A stretch of 64,000 nucleotides of DNA from Terrimicrobiaceae bacterium (GCA_028713285.1 JAQTOP010000003.1:25581-89580); one strand, 5' to 3'; positions 17,701-26,602 are shown, numbered from the stretch's first letter. Notes: generated by a model not told the origin, from the sequence alone. Program-made: numbers and translations.

Positions 17701-19970
17701 ACGATTTTTGGCTGAGATACCGGCCCAAGCCGAGGCGGATCGTATGGGTTGTCGTAATAATACCAAATGCGAGATTCCAAGGGATCTTTCTCGCTTTCTA
17801 AAATTCCGGTGATGATGGATCCCGTGCCCCCATCCTTATGCAGCCAGTGATAAATATGCGCTTTCGTATAATCTCCAGGTGCCTCCATCCATTGCTTTTT
17901 CGTCCAATAGAAACTATCGCGATACTGCATGTAGCTGTTTACAAAGGCACCGGAGGGAATTGTATTCGGCGTCCCTGCTGCAGTCGGAACTTCGTTCGTT
18001 GGAGCGGTTGTATTGAGTGGATTCGAATACGGATTAAATTCGACGCGCTCGATTGCTCCATAAGGGTCTTTAGCCTGGACCCACCGTAAGAGTGGTTCCG
18101 GTGAATTCACTCCGGGAATATCGCCGAAAATGAAGCTCGTTTTTCCATACGGGGTGGTAAGAGTTGTAAGTTGACCGCTAGGATTGTATTCAAAACTCGA
18201 CGTAATGAGAACAGGGTCGGTGATCGATTGTAAGCGCCTGACACCATTCACGGTTGAATATACAAACGACGCATATCGACTGAAACGATCTCTTACTTTA
18301 GTTACACGATACGGATCGCCGTCATTGTACTCAAGTTGAGTGTAATTGGACGCGGCTCCAAAAGTTACCGTTGCATCATAAACTCGGTTAATGCGAGAGG
18401 GGTAGATCGCGTCGTATTGAAACTGGAGTATACTTCCAACAGGATCAATAATCTTGGATAGAAAAATCCTTCGACTGCTTCCAGAACCTACGACCTGCGA
18501 GTAAACATAAGAAGCTCCGTTCTGTAAGGTTCGAGTATAAGTAACCGGCGAGGTTGTAAATTGGAGCGTCGCGGGACTTTGGGTATAGTCTTGGAGGTAT
18601 TTTCCCGAGGAGGAATTATAAGTATAAGATTCGGCCCCACCTCCCGGAAGCTGGATTTTCAAGCTACCTGAACCAGTTGTTCCCGAGTCTTCAAGATACG
18701 ATGCCCAAGAACACTCCCACTGCGAGCTAAAATTGGTATATGTTAAGCTGGCTGGCTGATCGGCCTCAACCTGATTGTAGTTAACACGAAGAGTTACGTC
18801 GGGACCAAAAGCGGGCTTGTATGAAACAGGGGTGTCGCCCACGGTCAGACTGGCTGTCATCGCGAAAAATTGATACTGGGCCATTGGCGATGTCGGGCAG
18901 CCTTGACACGTAACGTCGGTATTTTTTGTGTCCGAGCCATCTTGTCCGCTGGTGTACCCCTTTCCGAAAACATGCTTAGCCTCCTCATGATCAACGGAGG
19001 TCCAGCCATCGGGAAGTTTCCCAGCAGGGATGAGGAAATAGCCTGAGGCTTCCTGATCGAGCGTAGAGGCAGTGATCCAATGCCTCGTTCCAAATGTCGG
19101 ATCGACCATCAGGTAGCGATCTTTGTTTTTTGCAACAATGGCTCCATAGTGACCGACCTTCCAGTTAACTACGGAAGGAACGATGACCGTCGCGCCCGGA
19201 GCGCGCTTGGCCATTTGGAAATTCATCCCTAGCTTATCGGCCAAAGCCGCAACCTGCGTTAGCGAAAAGCCGGTGGTTGCAGAAGGTGTTTCCTGGGTAA
19301 AATGCGTTCCTACATCTTTGTTTTTGGAGCGTAGGATCGAAGCCAAAGCCTCCGGACCGCACCGGAACGATACTTCCGGTTTGTTATTCATCATCCACAG
19401 ACCATCTCTGGCTGCATGCAAATACACATTGGCACCATCGGCAATCGACCGTCCGTTTAGCGAGCCGAGGACATTCGTTAACTCATCCTTGCGTCCGAGC
19501 CTGGACAACATCAGCGAGTATTTTGCAATTGCAAAATCCCCGACGCGTTTCGCTTCCGGAGTCGAAAGATCATTTGTTAGCTCCCAAGCATGCTTCCACG
19601 CGGCCAAAGCCTTTGTGAACTCGCCATCATTGTAAAAGAGTTGTCCCAGATTTAGCCAAACGGAAGCCGTCCAAGACGAATTGGGGAAATCCTCGGCAAA
19701 TTTTTCCAACGCGGAGTTGTCGTCTGCGCTATCCTGAGCTTGAAATTCCCGCAATGCCTCGCCCAAGGCATTGCGCTCGGTCTGCGATTGCTTTTCTAAA
19801 ACTGGAATCAAACCTTCAGGAAGTGCCGGAAAGCTTGTTAACTCCTGTAAGGACGGAGACGCGGAAACTGGAATTTCTCCACTGCCCGCATTTGAATTCT
19901 GTAGCCAAGCCGTCGAGAAGACGACCGCAAGCCCTACTGCGAGTGTCTTTGATGATTTAATCATTATCAT
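14790..19970 (-). CDS. Secreted RHS/YD-repeat protein with an N-terminal C39-like peptidase domain, 1726 aa
   Basis: Domains in order: signal peptide (residues 1-28); a TPR-like helical part (about 60-185); a C39-type cysteine peptidase-like domain with Cys in RCGPEALASIL, His in VGHYGAIVAKN and Asp in LMVDPTFGTRHW (about 205-300); many YD repeats (about 380-1450); the RHS core with YTRDHLGSVREM and AFDAEVGRWLSRDPSN; then a 150-residue glycine-zipper tail rich in GG and GA after DRDGRDP. The tail replaces the usual enzymatic toxin and looks membrane-active. C39 domains normally cut after double glycine, so self-processing or export is possible. It overlaps the LamG gene upstream by ATGA and is followed by a small membrane protein. 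Base composition is AT-rich for the window. Confidence 0.88.
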   Translation of the reverse strand: MIMIKSSKTLAVGLAVVFSTAWLQNSNAGSGEIPVSASPSLQELTSFPALPEGLIPVLEKQSQTERNALGEALREFQAQDSADDNSALEKFAEDFPNSSWTASVWLNLGQLFYNDGEFTKALAAWKHAWELTNDLSTPEAKRVGDFAIAKYSLMLSRLGRKDELTNVLGSLNGRSIADGANVYLHAARDGLWMMNNKPEVSFRCGPEALASILRSKNKDVGTHFTQETPSATTGFSLTQVAALADKLGMNFQMAKRAPGATVIVPSVVNWKVGHYGAIVAKNKDRYLMVDPTFGTRHWITASTLDQEASGYFLIPAGKLPDGWTSVDHEEAKHVFGKGYTSGQDGSDTKNTDVTCQGCPTSPMAQYQFFAMTASLTVGDTPVSYKPAFGPDVTLRVNYNQVEADQPASLTYTNFSSQWECSWASYLEDSGTTGSGSLKIQLPGGGAESYTYNSSSGKYLQDYTQSPATLQFTTSPVTYTRTLQNGASYVYSQVVGSGSSRRIFLSKIIDPVGSILQFQYDAIYPSRINRVYDATVTFGAASNYTQLEYNDGDPYRVTKVRDRFSRYASFVYSTVNGVRRLQSITDPVLITSSFEYNPSGQLTTLTTPYGKTSFIFGDIPGVNSPEPLLRWVQAKDPYGAIERVEFNPYSNPLNTTAPTNEVPTAAGTPNTIPSGAFVNSYMQYRDSFYWTKKQWMEAPGDYTKAHIYHWLHKDGGTGSIITGILESEKDPLESRIWYYYDNPYDPPRLGPVSQPKIVARTVEDASGVVKTQATLYEYNAQGNVTKITDPKGRETDFLYLSNGIDVQYIKQKTASGFDTVAEFQYDTGYPNASYPPRCPKKYIDASGQPTTFTYDSHGRVLTILNALNETTQFIYQTTASAADYGKLKTIIRPNTAETLNFAYDSAQRIYTKTNSDNYILTYFYDNIDRPTKIQYPDTSSENFTYDKLDLGTYRDRSGTATIYRYNALRRMVAQIDALNHTNQYKWCKCGSLDSMIDGNGHTTQWNRDIDGRVVKKIYADTKSETSTYESLSGRLSTLVNGNLQTKTYHYNVDNTLASVAYSGGSAPGVSWGYDTVYKRVTSMLDGSGTTNYTYVPVGTLGALKLFTEDGPLDSGTSDKITYTYDAIGRSKTSNVGSAGTENKIMWYFDNLSRLTQLDTNLGSFTFPVYDGTTNRIKEIDYPNGTTGHRQSTTFQYFGNSGDRRLSQILNLSDGANPSSILSKFDYVGYSLDGRIKSMQTQLGASAANQYTYGYDGVYELTSAIRKVVSTGTTDKTFSYGYDKAWNRTSEQRDSTLTTWTPNSVNQLVYRSGGGKLLVAGHTNEAATVTVQGAGVPVDSGNNFSTQINASGTMTLSITATDYSPNHNTTPIKHWLVSSSGASTATYTYDNNGNLLSDGTKSYEWDAENRLTKITVGSNVYEFAYDGFNRRVSEKLNGSTTRTWIWSGLRIVEERNATGTTVTKRFYPLGEQWIGGSSAGNYFYTRDHLGSVREMTNSSTAIVAQYDYDPYGRITKLNGTLDATFLYTGHFYHQGAQLTLAPYRAFDAEVGRWLSRDPSNNYPPSNLYCYCYNSPITTIDRDGRDPVLAVVGGVVGAISGGFAGQASGGGWGALTGAIAGGIGGLVGGSLDNPVAGGFVSGALSSLIGNLLNGTAFCNPSGTVGAALASGAIGAAAGAGAWGLGAFASHSGISTEIENAVNLFGAAGTGFVGGLAGGFSDSLAGTLSQ

Positions 19971-22936
19971 TGCGGAATGGCCCCTACTGGTTGGTCAAGG
20001 GTAATCGTGGGAGGGGTAGTATCGGAACTACTGCCGGAAGGCGCTACAGAGCGCGTTGGATCGAGAGGAAAGGCATCCAAAGCATCGCTGACACCGTCTC
20101 CGTCGGTATCTGTAAGATACGGACTGGTTCCACGTGCGATTTCGGTGGCGTTAGAAATCCCGTCTCCGTCAATATCTGTATTTACCGGATCGATTCCCGA
20201 ACCAACGGAAATCCCGTCCCAAACGCCATCGCCATTGGTATCCTTGATTTGCGGATTAGTGCCATAATACAATTCCCATCCATTCGAGAGTCCGTCCCCA
20301 TCATCATCCGCGATCCATTCGGAAGGATAGAGGGGGTTGTGAATATCCGCCAAGGCATCGAACAAATCTCCTTTGCTATACGGATTGGTCGTGGGGTTGT
20401 TTGGATCATCTTCAAACTCGTATTCGTATTTGTTGATCAAGCGATCATTATCTGGATCACCAGTTGCGTTTTGTGCCGTCAGATTGCCAAAATACTTGAT
20501 TTCCCACCAATCGGGCAGGCCATCACCGCCACCCGTGTCCTGATCTCTAAACTCATCGGCTCCAATATCTGGGGCTAGGCCTGAAGGCCTAGATTCACCC
20601 TGGAAATCAAAAGCCGCATTATTCGACGCAGCACCGTGGTCGATAGCAAAAGATCCTTTAATAAGATACCCGCTACGAGTTAGTCGAGGATCCCAATTGG
20701 TGGCGCCGAATTGCCCACCGTAAATAATACTATTTTGAACCGTGACGTCGGGCGCGTTAAATTGAATTTCGGGTAGCGCGTTATTGACATTATCCCAAAT
20801 AATGCTGTTGACGATCCGCAGCTTTCCGTAACCGGAAATACTGTTTGCATTGGTCCAGCCGGAGTTCCGCATAAAGGTGCAATTTATGAAGGAAACATTG
20901 CCGCTAATTATTTGAACTGCCGCCGCACCAGAAAACCCAGGACCGTTATTATTATCTGAAAAGATACAATTCACAAATCGCTGCTCAAAATTGATACTCC
21001 CATAAGTATTGCAATATACTGCATATCCCGTATAGGCGTAATTGTGGTGCAGCCAAAGTCCACTTACGACGCTCGCTTGGTATAAGTTTAGCATCGAGTC
21101 TCCCGACGACGACCCATTTGTTATCTCCACCGGCTTATTGCCAGCCTCGCCCAACAATAAGACGGGTTTATAAATATAGACAGCCGCCGCGTATGCAGGG
21201 CCTTGCTTAATGTCTATCACCGCGTAATCGTCATTTGCTCCCAAGGCATTGAGCGCTCCAGAAATAGTCTTGTATTGGTGCGCAGAGGGATTGTCGACTG
21301 AGAGATTGGAATTTGCCTGCAATACGGCTGGCGGGTTGCTTACTGGATGAGTGGGATCAGAGACTCGACCGTAAGTGAATGGAGCCCAGCCGTGTTTATA
21401 TTCGTATACGTTCGGCACGCCATCTCCATCGGCATCTTCCAAGCCGTCCAAAATGTCCTTGGGCCGCATACCATGAGCGACTTCATATCCGTCATCGATT
21501 CCGTCTCCGTCCGTGTCTGCATTGTTCGGATCGGTGCGATAAAAGGCTTCCGCTTGATTGTTTAGACCGTCGCTATCTGGATCGGCAGTTGGATTCGAGA
21601 CTGTGACGTTGTCGGGATTCGTAGCATTGGCGGTGACATAATCAGACGCAATCGTTGCATCTGGTATGACATTATTAAACATTTCGATTTCATCGATCAC
21701 CCCTTTAAGAGGTTGGCTCTGATACCCGTCGCTGGCAAAAGTTAAACCATAGGAGCCAAATTTAGCGACATCAACATCCAAGTTCCAAACCGTAGAATCG
21801 CTTCCAACTAGCGCACCATCGATAAATAACTTTCGTTGAGTAGGAGTGTAAGTCAGCGCCAATTGGTGCCATTTATTGGGAGTCCAGTAGATGTTATTTG
21901 CCGCGGGGGTATTCCAACCGATCCAGTGTCCGTGTCCGTCTATTTCGCCGAATGTGAGTTGCCGATAACCTGTTTGGGCGTGTAAAGCCCACCATGCGAT
22001 GCTATTGTTTCCCGTCCACGCACCAAGCTCTACAAACCGACTAAAAGTTCCAGACATTGCCGACTGGGAGGGATCCCAATCGGTTTTAAACCAAAATCGG
22101 ATGGTTCCTTGTTTTAGAGAAACATTCGACGAACCATCATACCGAGTTCGTGCATACCGGATTGTTTGACCGTTCGTATCAATTCGCAATCCCTTGCCGA
22201 TAAACCCGTCCACCAGCTGCGCATTGACAGCCTGAGGAAGCTGCCCTTGGTCAGAAGCCCAATTTAAGCGATCAAAACTAAAAGATGAAATCTTTTGGGC
22301 TTTGAAACTAGTGTAATCATTGGGATTAGTGTCATCCAGATATTCCTGATAGTTGCTTAGACCATCATTATCGGAGTCGACGAATGGGCTGTTTCCCACA
22401 TGACCGAAGTATTGAGTTTCCCAAACGTCAGGCAGCCCGTTTTTATCAATATCAAGAGGCGTAAGATCGGGAACGATCTGAGCGATAATTTGAATAGATT
22501 CCGAATATTCTGGAGTGTTTGTTCCGGGATGTTTCCTTTCGGTTATAAAAGTAACGGTGAAAAGATATGCCGTACTGGATATAATGCCGGTGAGATCTTT
22601 CGGAACTTGAAAATTAGAAGGAGTCGTCGAATCACCAAGACTTGTAATTACAAGATTACCTAAAGAATTAGTATAGCTAAACTGATGAGCTTTCCAGCCT
22701 GGAGCTGGCTTCGCCGTGGCGTTAAAGGTATAAGAAACAGGCTCCAAATATAGATTGCGAGACGCCGAAATGCCCGGATCAGCTTGAACGACGACTTTGC
22801 AAGGATTCTTGAACTGATGGGTCGCAGTCCCGGCGGAGCCCTGTGTATATGTCGCCAACGGAACCGCCTCTGCGGGGAATGCAATAGCCAATAAAACTGC
22901 TACAAGCGAGCCAACTTGGGGCCAAGATTTTTTCAC
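19967..22936 (-). CDS. Large secreted LamG / thrombospondin-3 / beta-helix protein, 989 aa
   Basis: A GTG-started protein (GTGA overlap with the TPR gene) with a signal peptide (MKKSWPQVGSLVAVLLAIAF). It then has a beta-rich N-terminal part, a calcium-binding TSP3/EF-like patch (DIDKNGLPDVWE, DSDNDGLSNYQEY, about 165-210), a LamG/concanavalin-like domain (about 225-440), more TSP3 repeats (about 450-525), a right-handed beta-helix typical of pectate-lyase-like proteins (about 555-790), and five or more further TSP3 repeats (DTDGDGVSDALDAFP). It ends PPTITLDQPVG without a clear anchor or sorting signal. It is probably a calcium-stabilised surface adhesin or glycan-binding protein that works with the RHS product. 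Confidence 0.85.
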   Translation of the reverse strand: MKKSWPQVGSLVAVLLAIAFPAEAVPLATYTQGSAGTATHQFKNPCKVVVQADPGISASRNLYLEPVSYTFNATAKPAPGWKAHQFSYTNSLGNLVITSLGDSTTPSNFQVPKDLTGIISSTAYLFTVTFITERKHPGTNTPEYSESIQIIAQIVPDLTPLDIDKNGLPDVWETQYFGHVGNSPFVDSDNDGLSNYQEYLDDTNPNDYTSFKAQKISSFSFDRLNWASDQGQLPQAVNAQLVDGFIGKGLRIDTNGQTIRYARTRYDGSSNVSLKQGTIRFWFKTDWDPSQSAMSGTFSRFVELGAWTGNNSIAWWALHAQTGYRQLTFGEIDGHGHWIGWNTPAANNIYWTPNKWHQLALTYTPTQRKLFIDGALVGSDSTVWNLDVDVAKFGSYGLTFASDGYQSQPLKGVIDEIEMFNNVIPDATIASDYVTANATNPDNVTVSNPTADPDSDGLNNQAEAFYRTDPNNADTDGDGIDDGYEVAHGMRPKDILDGLEDADGDGVPNVYEYKHGWAPFTYGRVSDPTHPVSNPPAVLQANSNLSVDNPSAHQYKTISGALNALGANDDYAVIDIKQGPAYAAAVYIYKPVLLLGEAGNKPVEITNGSSSGDSMLNLYQASVVSGLWLHHNYAYTGYAVYCNTYGSINFEQRFVNCIFSDNNNGPGFSGAAAVQIISGNVSFINCTFMRNSGWTNANSISGYGKLRIVNSIIWDNVNNALPEIQFNAPDVTVQNSIIYGGQFGATNWDPRLTRSGYLIKGSFAIDHGAASNNAAFDFQGESRPSGLAPDIGADEFRDQDTGGGDGLPDWWEIKYFGNLTAQNATGDPDNDRLINKYEYEFEDDPNNPTTNPYSKGDLFDALADIHNPLYPSEWIADDDGDGLSNGWELYYGTNPQIKDTNGDGVWDGISVGSGIDPVNTDIDGDGISNATEIARGTSPYLTDTDGDGVSDALDAFPLDPTRSVAPSGSSSDTTPPTITLDQPVGAIPQ

Positions 22937-25095
22937 AATTTTGCCTGGTCTTGCTGAATTTCCGAAGACTGACTCTGGAGAAAATCAATAGAATACGTGG
23001 TTTCAGCGGCAATTTGAGCTACTGGGATACCGCTTAGAAGCCGGCATCTGACGTCCAACTCCTGCTTCCAATGCATGCCTAGAGAGCTACCCAGGGCAAG
23101 GCGCAAAGATTGAACATTGCTCTGAACCTTGGGACGGTCATTACCCTGAACCGAACGCAAGGCGAGCCAATAATAGGCATAAGCGCACGCCGAATAAGTC
23201 GGAGCCTGCCCAACAATCCATTCAAACCATTTGAACGCATCCGCTGTCTTGTTACGTTCAATCAGTGACAGAGCCTGGGGAATTCCAATTTCTGCCACCC
23301 CATTCGGCGGTGTGGCCGAATCATTCAAATATTGTTGAGCTAAGGAATCGGCTTGTGTAAAATTCCCAACATGGCGGTATGCATCGAAAACTAGTGACAA
23401 ATACTGCCAAAAGACTCCGGCCTTAGTCCAAAGCCAGTTTCGCTGGTACGCTGTGAGCTGCTCCCATTGCTTGATAATGGATTTGTCCTTTCCAAAATCA
23501 CTTTGCCGCCGTGAGAGTTTGAAAAGAATCTGAAGTGCGGCAGTCGGATTTTCCTCTGAAGCTAAAAGATTAACCGCAAGATTCTCTCCTCGTTCAAATA
23601 CCTGCGGAGCAAGATCAGCAGCCTGAGATGGTGCTTGACTCATCTGCCTAGCCAAGTCTAGCAACAGTTCGTAATCTTGAATTTGATTAGCGGTCGCCAA
23701 CAATTGAGGAGCTGCGGCATCCAATGCTTCTGTGTCGTCCAATTGAATAATGCAGCGCATCCACTCAATCGTGGCCAATACTTGAAACCGAGGCGGAATA
23801 TTTTTGAGCGCTGAAAGTTTTTCAAACAAGGAAGCCGCTACAGATATATTTCCTTGGCTACGCTGCAAACTGGCCAACAGCCAGAGTGATTTATTGTCGC
23901 TCAGCGTCTGAGGATCAGACTCAATCAGATTGATCGCTAAATCAGGTCGCTTGGCTTGGACGCAAGCTCGAGCCAAGCCGTGTAGAAAGATATGTCTCCA
24001 AGATGCTCCATGACGAGAAACCCCTTCTGCAAGTAAACTGTCTGTTTCCGGTGACCCATTTCCGACCAGCTTTTGAATAACTACTGCTTTGGCCGCTCCG
24101 AGCCATTCCATCGGGCCAAGGTTTGGAGTGTTTATTAGATCCGCAGCTGCGTTTATATCGGAAGAATTGCTAGCAAGCTTCATTTTTCCGAACTGAGCTT
24201 GCAAAATGTAGTAAGGATCTTCTCCGGCCTGAATCGTGGCAAGTTCGATCCAGCTGGAATTATTGTATGCACGTAGAGTCTGGACAATCAGTAATTTCGC
24301 GCGTCCCCGAACGGAAGGAACTGCTTGGGAAAGTCCGTCAATAAGTGGTTTGCCGATTCCAGATCGCCCGAGTTTTTGGGCGGCCGCAATCAAGACCGGC
24401 CAAGCAGAGAGTGTCTGGGCGCTAAATTTTCCAACCGTTAGAGCGTCCAAAGCCCCGCTATAAGCAGTTTCGTAATCTTCGTTGACTAAAGCGATTCGAG
24501 CCTGTGCAATTCTTGCCGAGAAAGCTCCTTTCGGATCCAGTTTAAGTGACTCTGCATAAAAACCCGCAGCCCGATCAGTTTCTCCTTCAATCCAAAACTG
24601 CTGCCCAATCCGAAACGCAACGGTGCTCGGTAAAATAGGAGTTGGCGCAATTTGAATACTTCCACTCTGGGCGAAAGTTTGGGAAGCGGTGCCAAGTTGC
24701 GTATTATATTGCTGGTAAGCTTGTTTCGCTTGGTTCAGCGCCCTAATTGCAGTCTTGCTTGCCCCGTCAATATCAGCATTTCGCAATTGTGCAGTGACTC
24801 GGCCAAGCGCAGCCTTGAACCAGTTAGTGGAAGTGCCACTCCCTATCTGCCAAGCTTTTTGAAAAGTATCGGAAGCTTGGGCGAATTTTCCCTGTAGGAG
24901 AAGGGCTTGCCCCGCCAAGGAAGCGATTTGACATTTTCGATCATCCGAGAGTGCCGGTGTAGCCGACAGTTCATCGAGCATACTTAAAGCAGAATCGAAT
25001 TCGCCTTTATTAAGCTGCTTTACGACCTGTCGGAGGCCAGTAGCAATGGCACCACCACCTATTTGACTGATCGGCTGTTTTTTGCGGAAGGCCAT
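22933..25095 (-). CDS. TPR-repeat protein, 720 aa
   Basis: A 720-residue all-helical protein made of tetratricopeptide-like repeats (for example LLLQGKFAQASDTFQKAWQ and FWIEGETDRAAGFYAESLK). There is no signal peptide (starts MAFRKKQPISQ), so it is probably cytoplasmic or attached inside the cell. It is the first large gene of the leftward operon with LamG and RHS (overlaps of 4 bases) and may assemble or export them. A 12-bp hairpin lies 24 bases upstream of the start. Specific function unknown. Confidence 0.8.
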   Translation of the reverse strand: MAFRKKQPISQIGGGAIATGLRQVVKQLNKGEFDSALSMLDELSATPALSDDRKCQIASLAGQALLLQGKFAQASDTFQKAWQIGSGTSTNWFKAALGRVTAQLRNADIDGASKTAIRALNQAKQAYQQYNTQLGTASQTFAQSGSIQIAPTPILPSTVAFRIGQQFWIEGETDRAAGFYAESLKLDPKGAFSARIAQARIALVNEDYETAYSGALDALTVGKFSAQTLSAWPVLIAAAQKLGRSGIGKPLIDGLSQAVPSVRGRAKLLIVQTLRAYNNSSWIELATIQAGEDPYYILQAQFGKMKLASNSSDINAAADLINTPNLGPMEWLGAAKAVVIQKLVGNGSPETDSLLAEGVSRHGASWRHIFLHGLARACVQAKRPDLAINLIESDPQTLSDNKSLWLLASLQRSQGNISVAASLFEKLSALKNIPPRFQVLATIEWMRCIIQLDDTEALDAAAPQLLATANQIQDYELLLDLARQMSQAPSQAADLAPQVFERGENLAVNLLASEENPTAALQILFKLSRRQSDFGKDKSIIKQWEQLTAYQRNWLWTKAGVFWQYLSLVFDAYRHVGNFTQADSLAQQYLNDSATPPNGVAEIGIPQALSLIERNKTADAFKWFEWIVGQAPTYSACAYAYYWLALRSVQGNDRPKVQSNVQSLRLALGSSLGMHWKQELDVRCRLLSGIPVAQIAAETTYSIDFLQSQSSEIQQDQAKL

Positions 25096-25118
25096 ATCTC
25101 CGGATTATCGAAAGTAGG

Positions 25119-25146
25119 AGCCCAAGGCGCCTAAGCGCCTTGGGCT
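25119..25146 (-). promoter_or_regulatory. 12-bp perfect hairpin upstream of the TPR gene
   Basis: AGCCCAAGGCGC and GCGCCTTGGGCT pair perfectly around a 4-base loop. On the leftward transcript it sits between the Tat-signal gene and the TPR gene, with CTCCTACTTTCG after it and no T-run. It may be an attenuator, an RNA-stability hairpin or an operator; a factor-independent terminator is less likely. Confidence 0.5.
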
Positions 25147-25191
25147 GAGCCATCCCATAAGCCTCTTCTGAGGTTGGGGGTAGGCAAATTG

Positions 25192-25446
25192 TTAAATATA
25201 AACTGTGCATCCATATTTTATACGTCGCGCCACTTTTATCGCAGCCTCGACATTATCGAAACGTGCCCGGCGGCATAAACGAAGAAAGGAAGGTGAGCAA
25301 CTCGCGGGGTCGTTTGGCTTAATTCGGACTGATTTCTTTTCTTCTCTTGGAGCGATTGCTTTAATTCCAATCGCTATCAATGGCGTCGATGCGAGCGTGC
25401 CGAAACACGCAAGTTTGAGAAAGCCGCGTCTTGTTGCCTTGCCCAT
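25192..25446 (-). CDS. Small protein with a Tat-type signal, 84 aa
   Basis: An 84-residue protein starting MGKATRRGFLKLACFGTLA, a close match to the twin-arginine export motif (RRxFLK) followed by a hydrophobic stretch ending ASTPLIAIGIKA. The mature part is about 55 residues, basic, with three cysteines (SCSPSFLRLC, YGCTVYI). It is read leftward just upstream of the TPR-LamG-RHS operon and may be its first gene. Family unknown. It could be a truncated redox or periplasmic protein, but the stop is clean. Confidence 0.6.
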   Translation of the reverse strand: MGKATRRGFLKLACFGTLASTPLIAIGIKAIAPREEKKSVRIKPNDPASCSPSFLRLCRRARFDNVEAAIKVARRIKYGCTVYI

Positions 25447-25523
25447 GACAGGGAAAAGGAGTAGTTACTACATCCCAGCCTGTCAACGAGGTTTTCGAAC
25501 TAAATTTTAGTTTCTATAAGTCA

Positions 25524-26336
25524 ATGAAGTTCCGCGCGTTAAGTGCCTTCTGCGCTCTTTTTTTACCGCATTTATACGGAAGCGAGATCGTATATTTCTA
25601 TGCCTTGGACGCAGATTTGTCGGCGTTCAAGGCTCAGGTGGACGCCGTAGTCCCCTCGAAAAATGTTTTGGGAAGCACGGTTACGACGATGAAACTTGGA
25701 GGTCACCATATTTATGCCTTGAAGATGGGAAGCGGATGTATGCAGACAGCTGTGGCTGCGGCTATCGTTCTGTCACGGTTCCCCTGCGACTTGGCGATCT
25801 CAACAGGACCCGCCGGACGGCTATCTAATCAGCTATCCGTCGGGGAATGCGTACGAATTGCCGATGTTGTGGAGTATCAAAAAGGCAGCCAGTCGCAGGC
25901 GGGATTTGTTCTCGGCAAGGATGCCTCTACTGTCCTTTCCCCTGAGTTTCCAATTCCCGAAGCGACGCCTCAAATGCTGAAAGACTGTCGTTCGATCCGA
26001 CTCGCTTCAGGAGAACTCTTTATCGCCTCCAATGTGTTTCGCGAACGGTTACGTGAAACAACGAAAGCACAGGCTGTCGATATGAACTTGGGGGGACTTG
26101 TGAATGTTTGCGCCAAAGTGGGCGTTCCCCTCCTCGCTTGGAAGGTTGTTAGTGATTCAGCGGACAATTCTGCATCCACTGATTTTCAAGAGTTTGTAAA
26201 AAGATACAGAGGCGAAGCCGGCACAATGGCTGCCAAGCTTATCAAATTACTTCCGAAAAATCCTAATGATCCCGAGAATCATTCCAATCTCAAGTCGTTG
26301 CTCGATTCCGTTGAAACGTCTACCTGGGGAAAGTAA
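25524..26336 (+). CDS. Exported MTA/SAH-nucleosidase-like protein (PNP_UDP_1 family)
   Basis: A 270-residue protein with a probable signal peptide (MKFRALSAFCALFLPHLYG). The rest follows the purine nucleosidase/phosphorylase fold: AISTGPAGRLSNQLSVGECV (phosphate/ribose loop region), SGELFIASN, and AVDMNLGGLVNVCAKVGVPLLAWKVVSDSADN, which parallels the ME(G/S) and S(D)xAD motifs of MtnN. The usual Met-Glu-Gly reads MNLGG, so the ribose-binding Glu is replaced by Asn. An exported nucleosidase is unusual; it may act on extracellular nucleosides, or be a non-catalytic relative. It is divergent from the Tat-signal gene. Confidence 0.72.
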   Translation: MKFRALSAFCALFLPHLYGSEIVYFYALDADLSAFKAQVDAVVPSKNVLGSTVTTMKLGGHHIYALKMGSGCMQTAVAAAIVLSRFPCDLAISTGPAGRLSNQLSVGECVRIADVVEYQKGSQSQAGFVLGKDASTVLSPEFPIPEATPQMLKDCRSIRLASGELFIASNVFRERLRETTKAQAVDMNLGGLVNVCAKVGVPLLAWKVVSDSADNSASTDFQEFVKRYRGEAGTMAAKLIKLLPKNPNDPENHSNLKSLLDSVETSTWGK

Positions 26337-26576
26337 TCTGCGCAATATTGAAGGCTGGGCGATCGGCACAGTTCAGCGCGTGAGGCGGTCCATCGGGCTG
26401 AGGATGCCGCCAGACCGGCAGCCCATCGCGGCCACGCGAGGCCCCAAAACTTCATTAGCGCAGATAGGGCATCCGACCTTTTCTGTCGATGAATACGGGG
26501 AATCTGGATTCTCGTAATTGCGGACTGAATCGGGGCCAGGCAGCTCATCGAGTCTCGCGCGACTCTTCTATGGCAC

Positions 26577-26602
26577 AAAAAAACCTCGGCAGTAAGCCGA
26601 GG
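26577..26602 (-). terminator. Orphan intrinsic terminator reading leftward
   Basis: On the minus strand CCTCGGC-TTACT-GCCGAGG is followed by seven Ts, a textbook factor-independent terminator. No leftward gene is recognised between it and the divergent regulator start at 26914, so it may end a small RNA or a decayed gene. Confidence 0.6.

Noticed and set aside
25095..25190. Fluoride-riboswitch-like bases (GATGGCTC and GGCTCCTAC) in the leader of the TPR gene
   Set aside because: The pseudoknot pairing needed by that riboswitch cannot be formed; only the 12-bp hairpin is supported.
26279..26578. Minus-strand 99-codon frame after the nucleosidase
   Set aside because: No motif, composition like a shadow, and it lies downstream of the orphan terminator, so it is unlikely to be expressed from the right.
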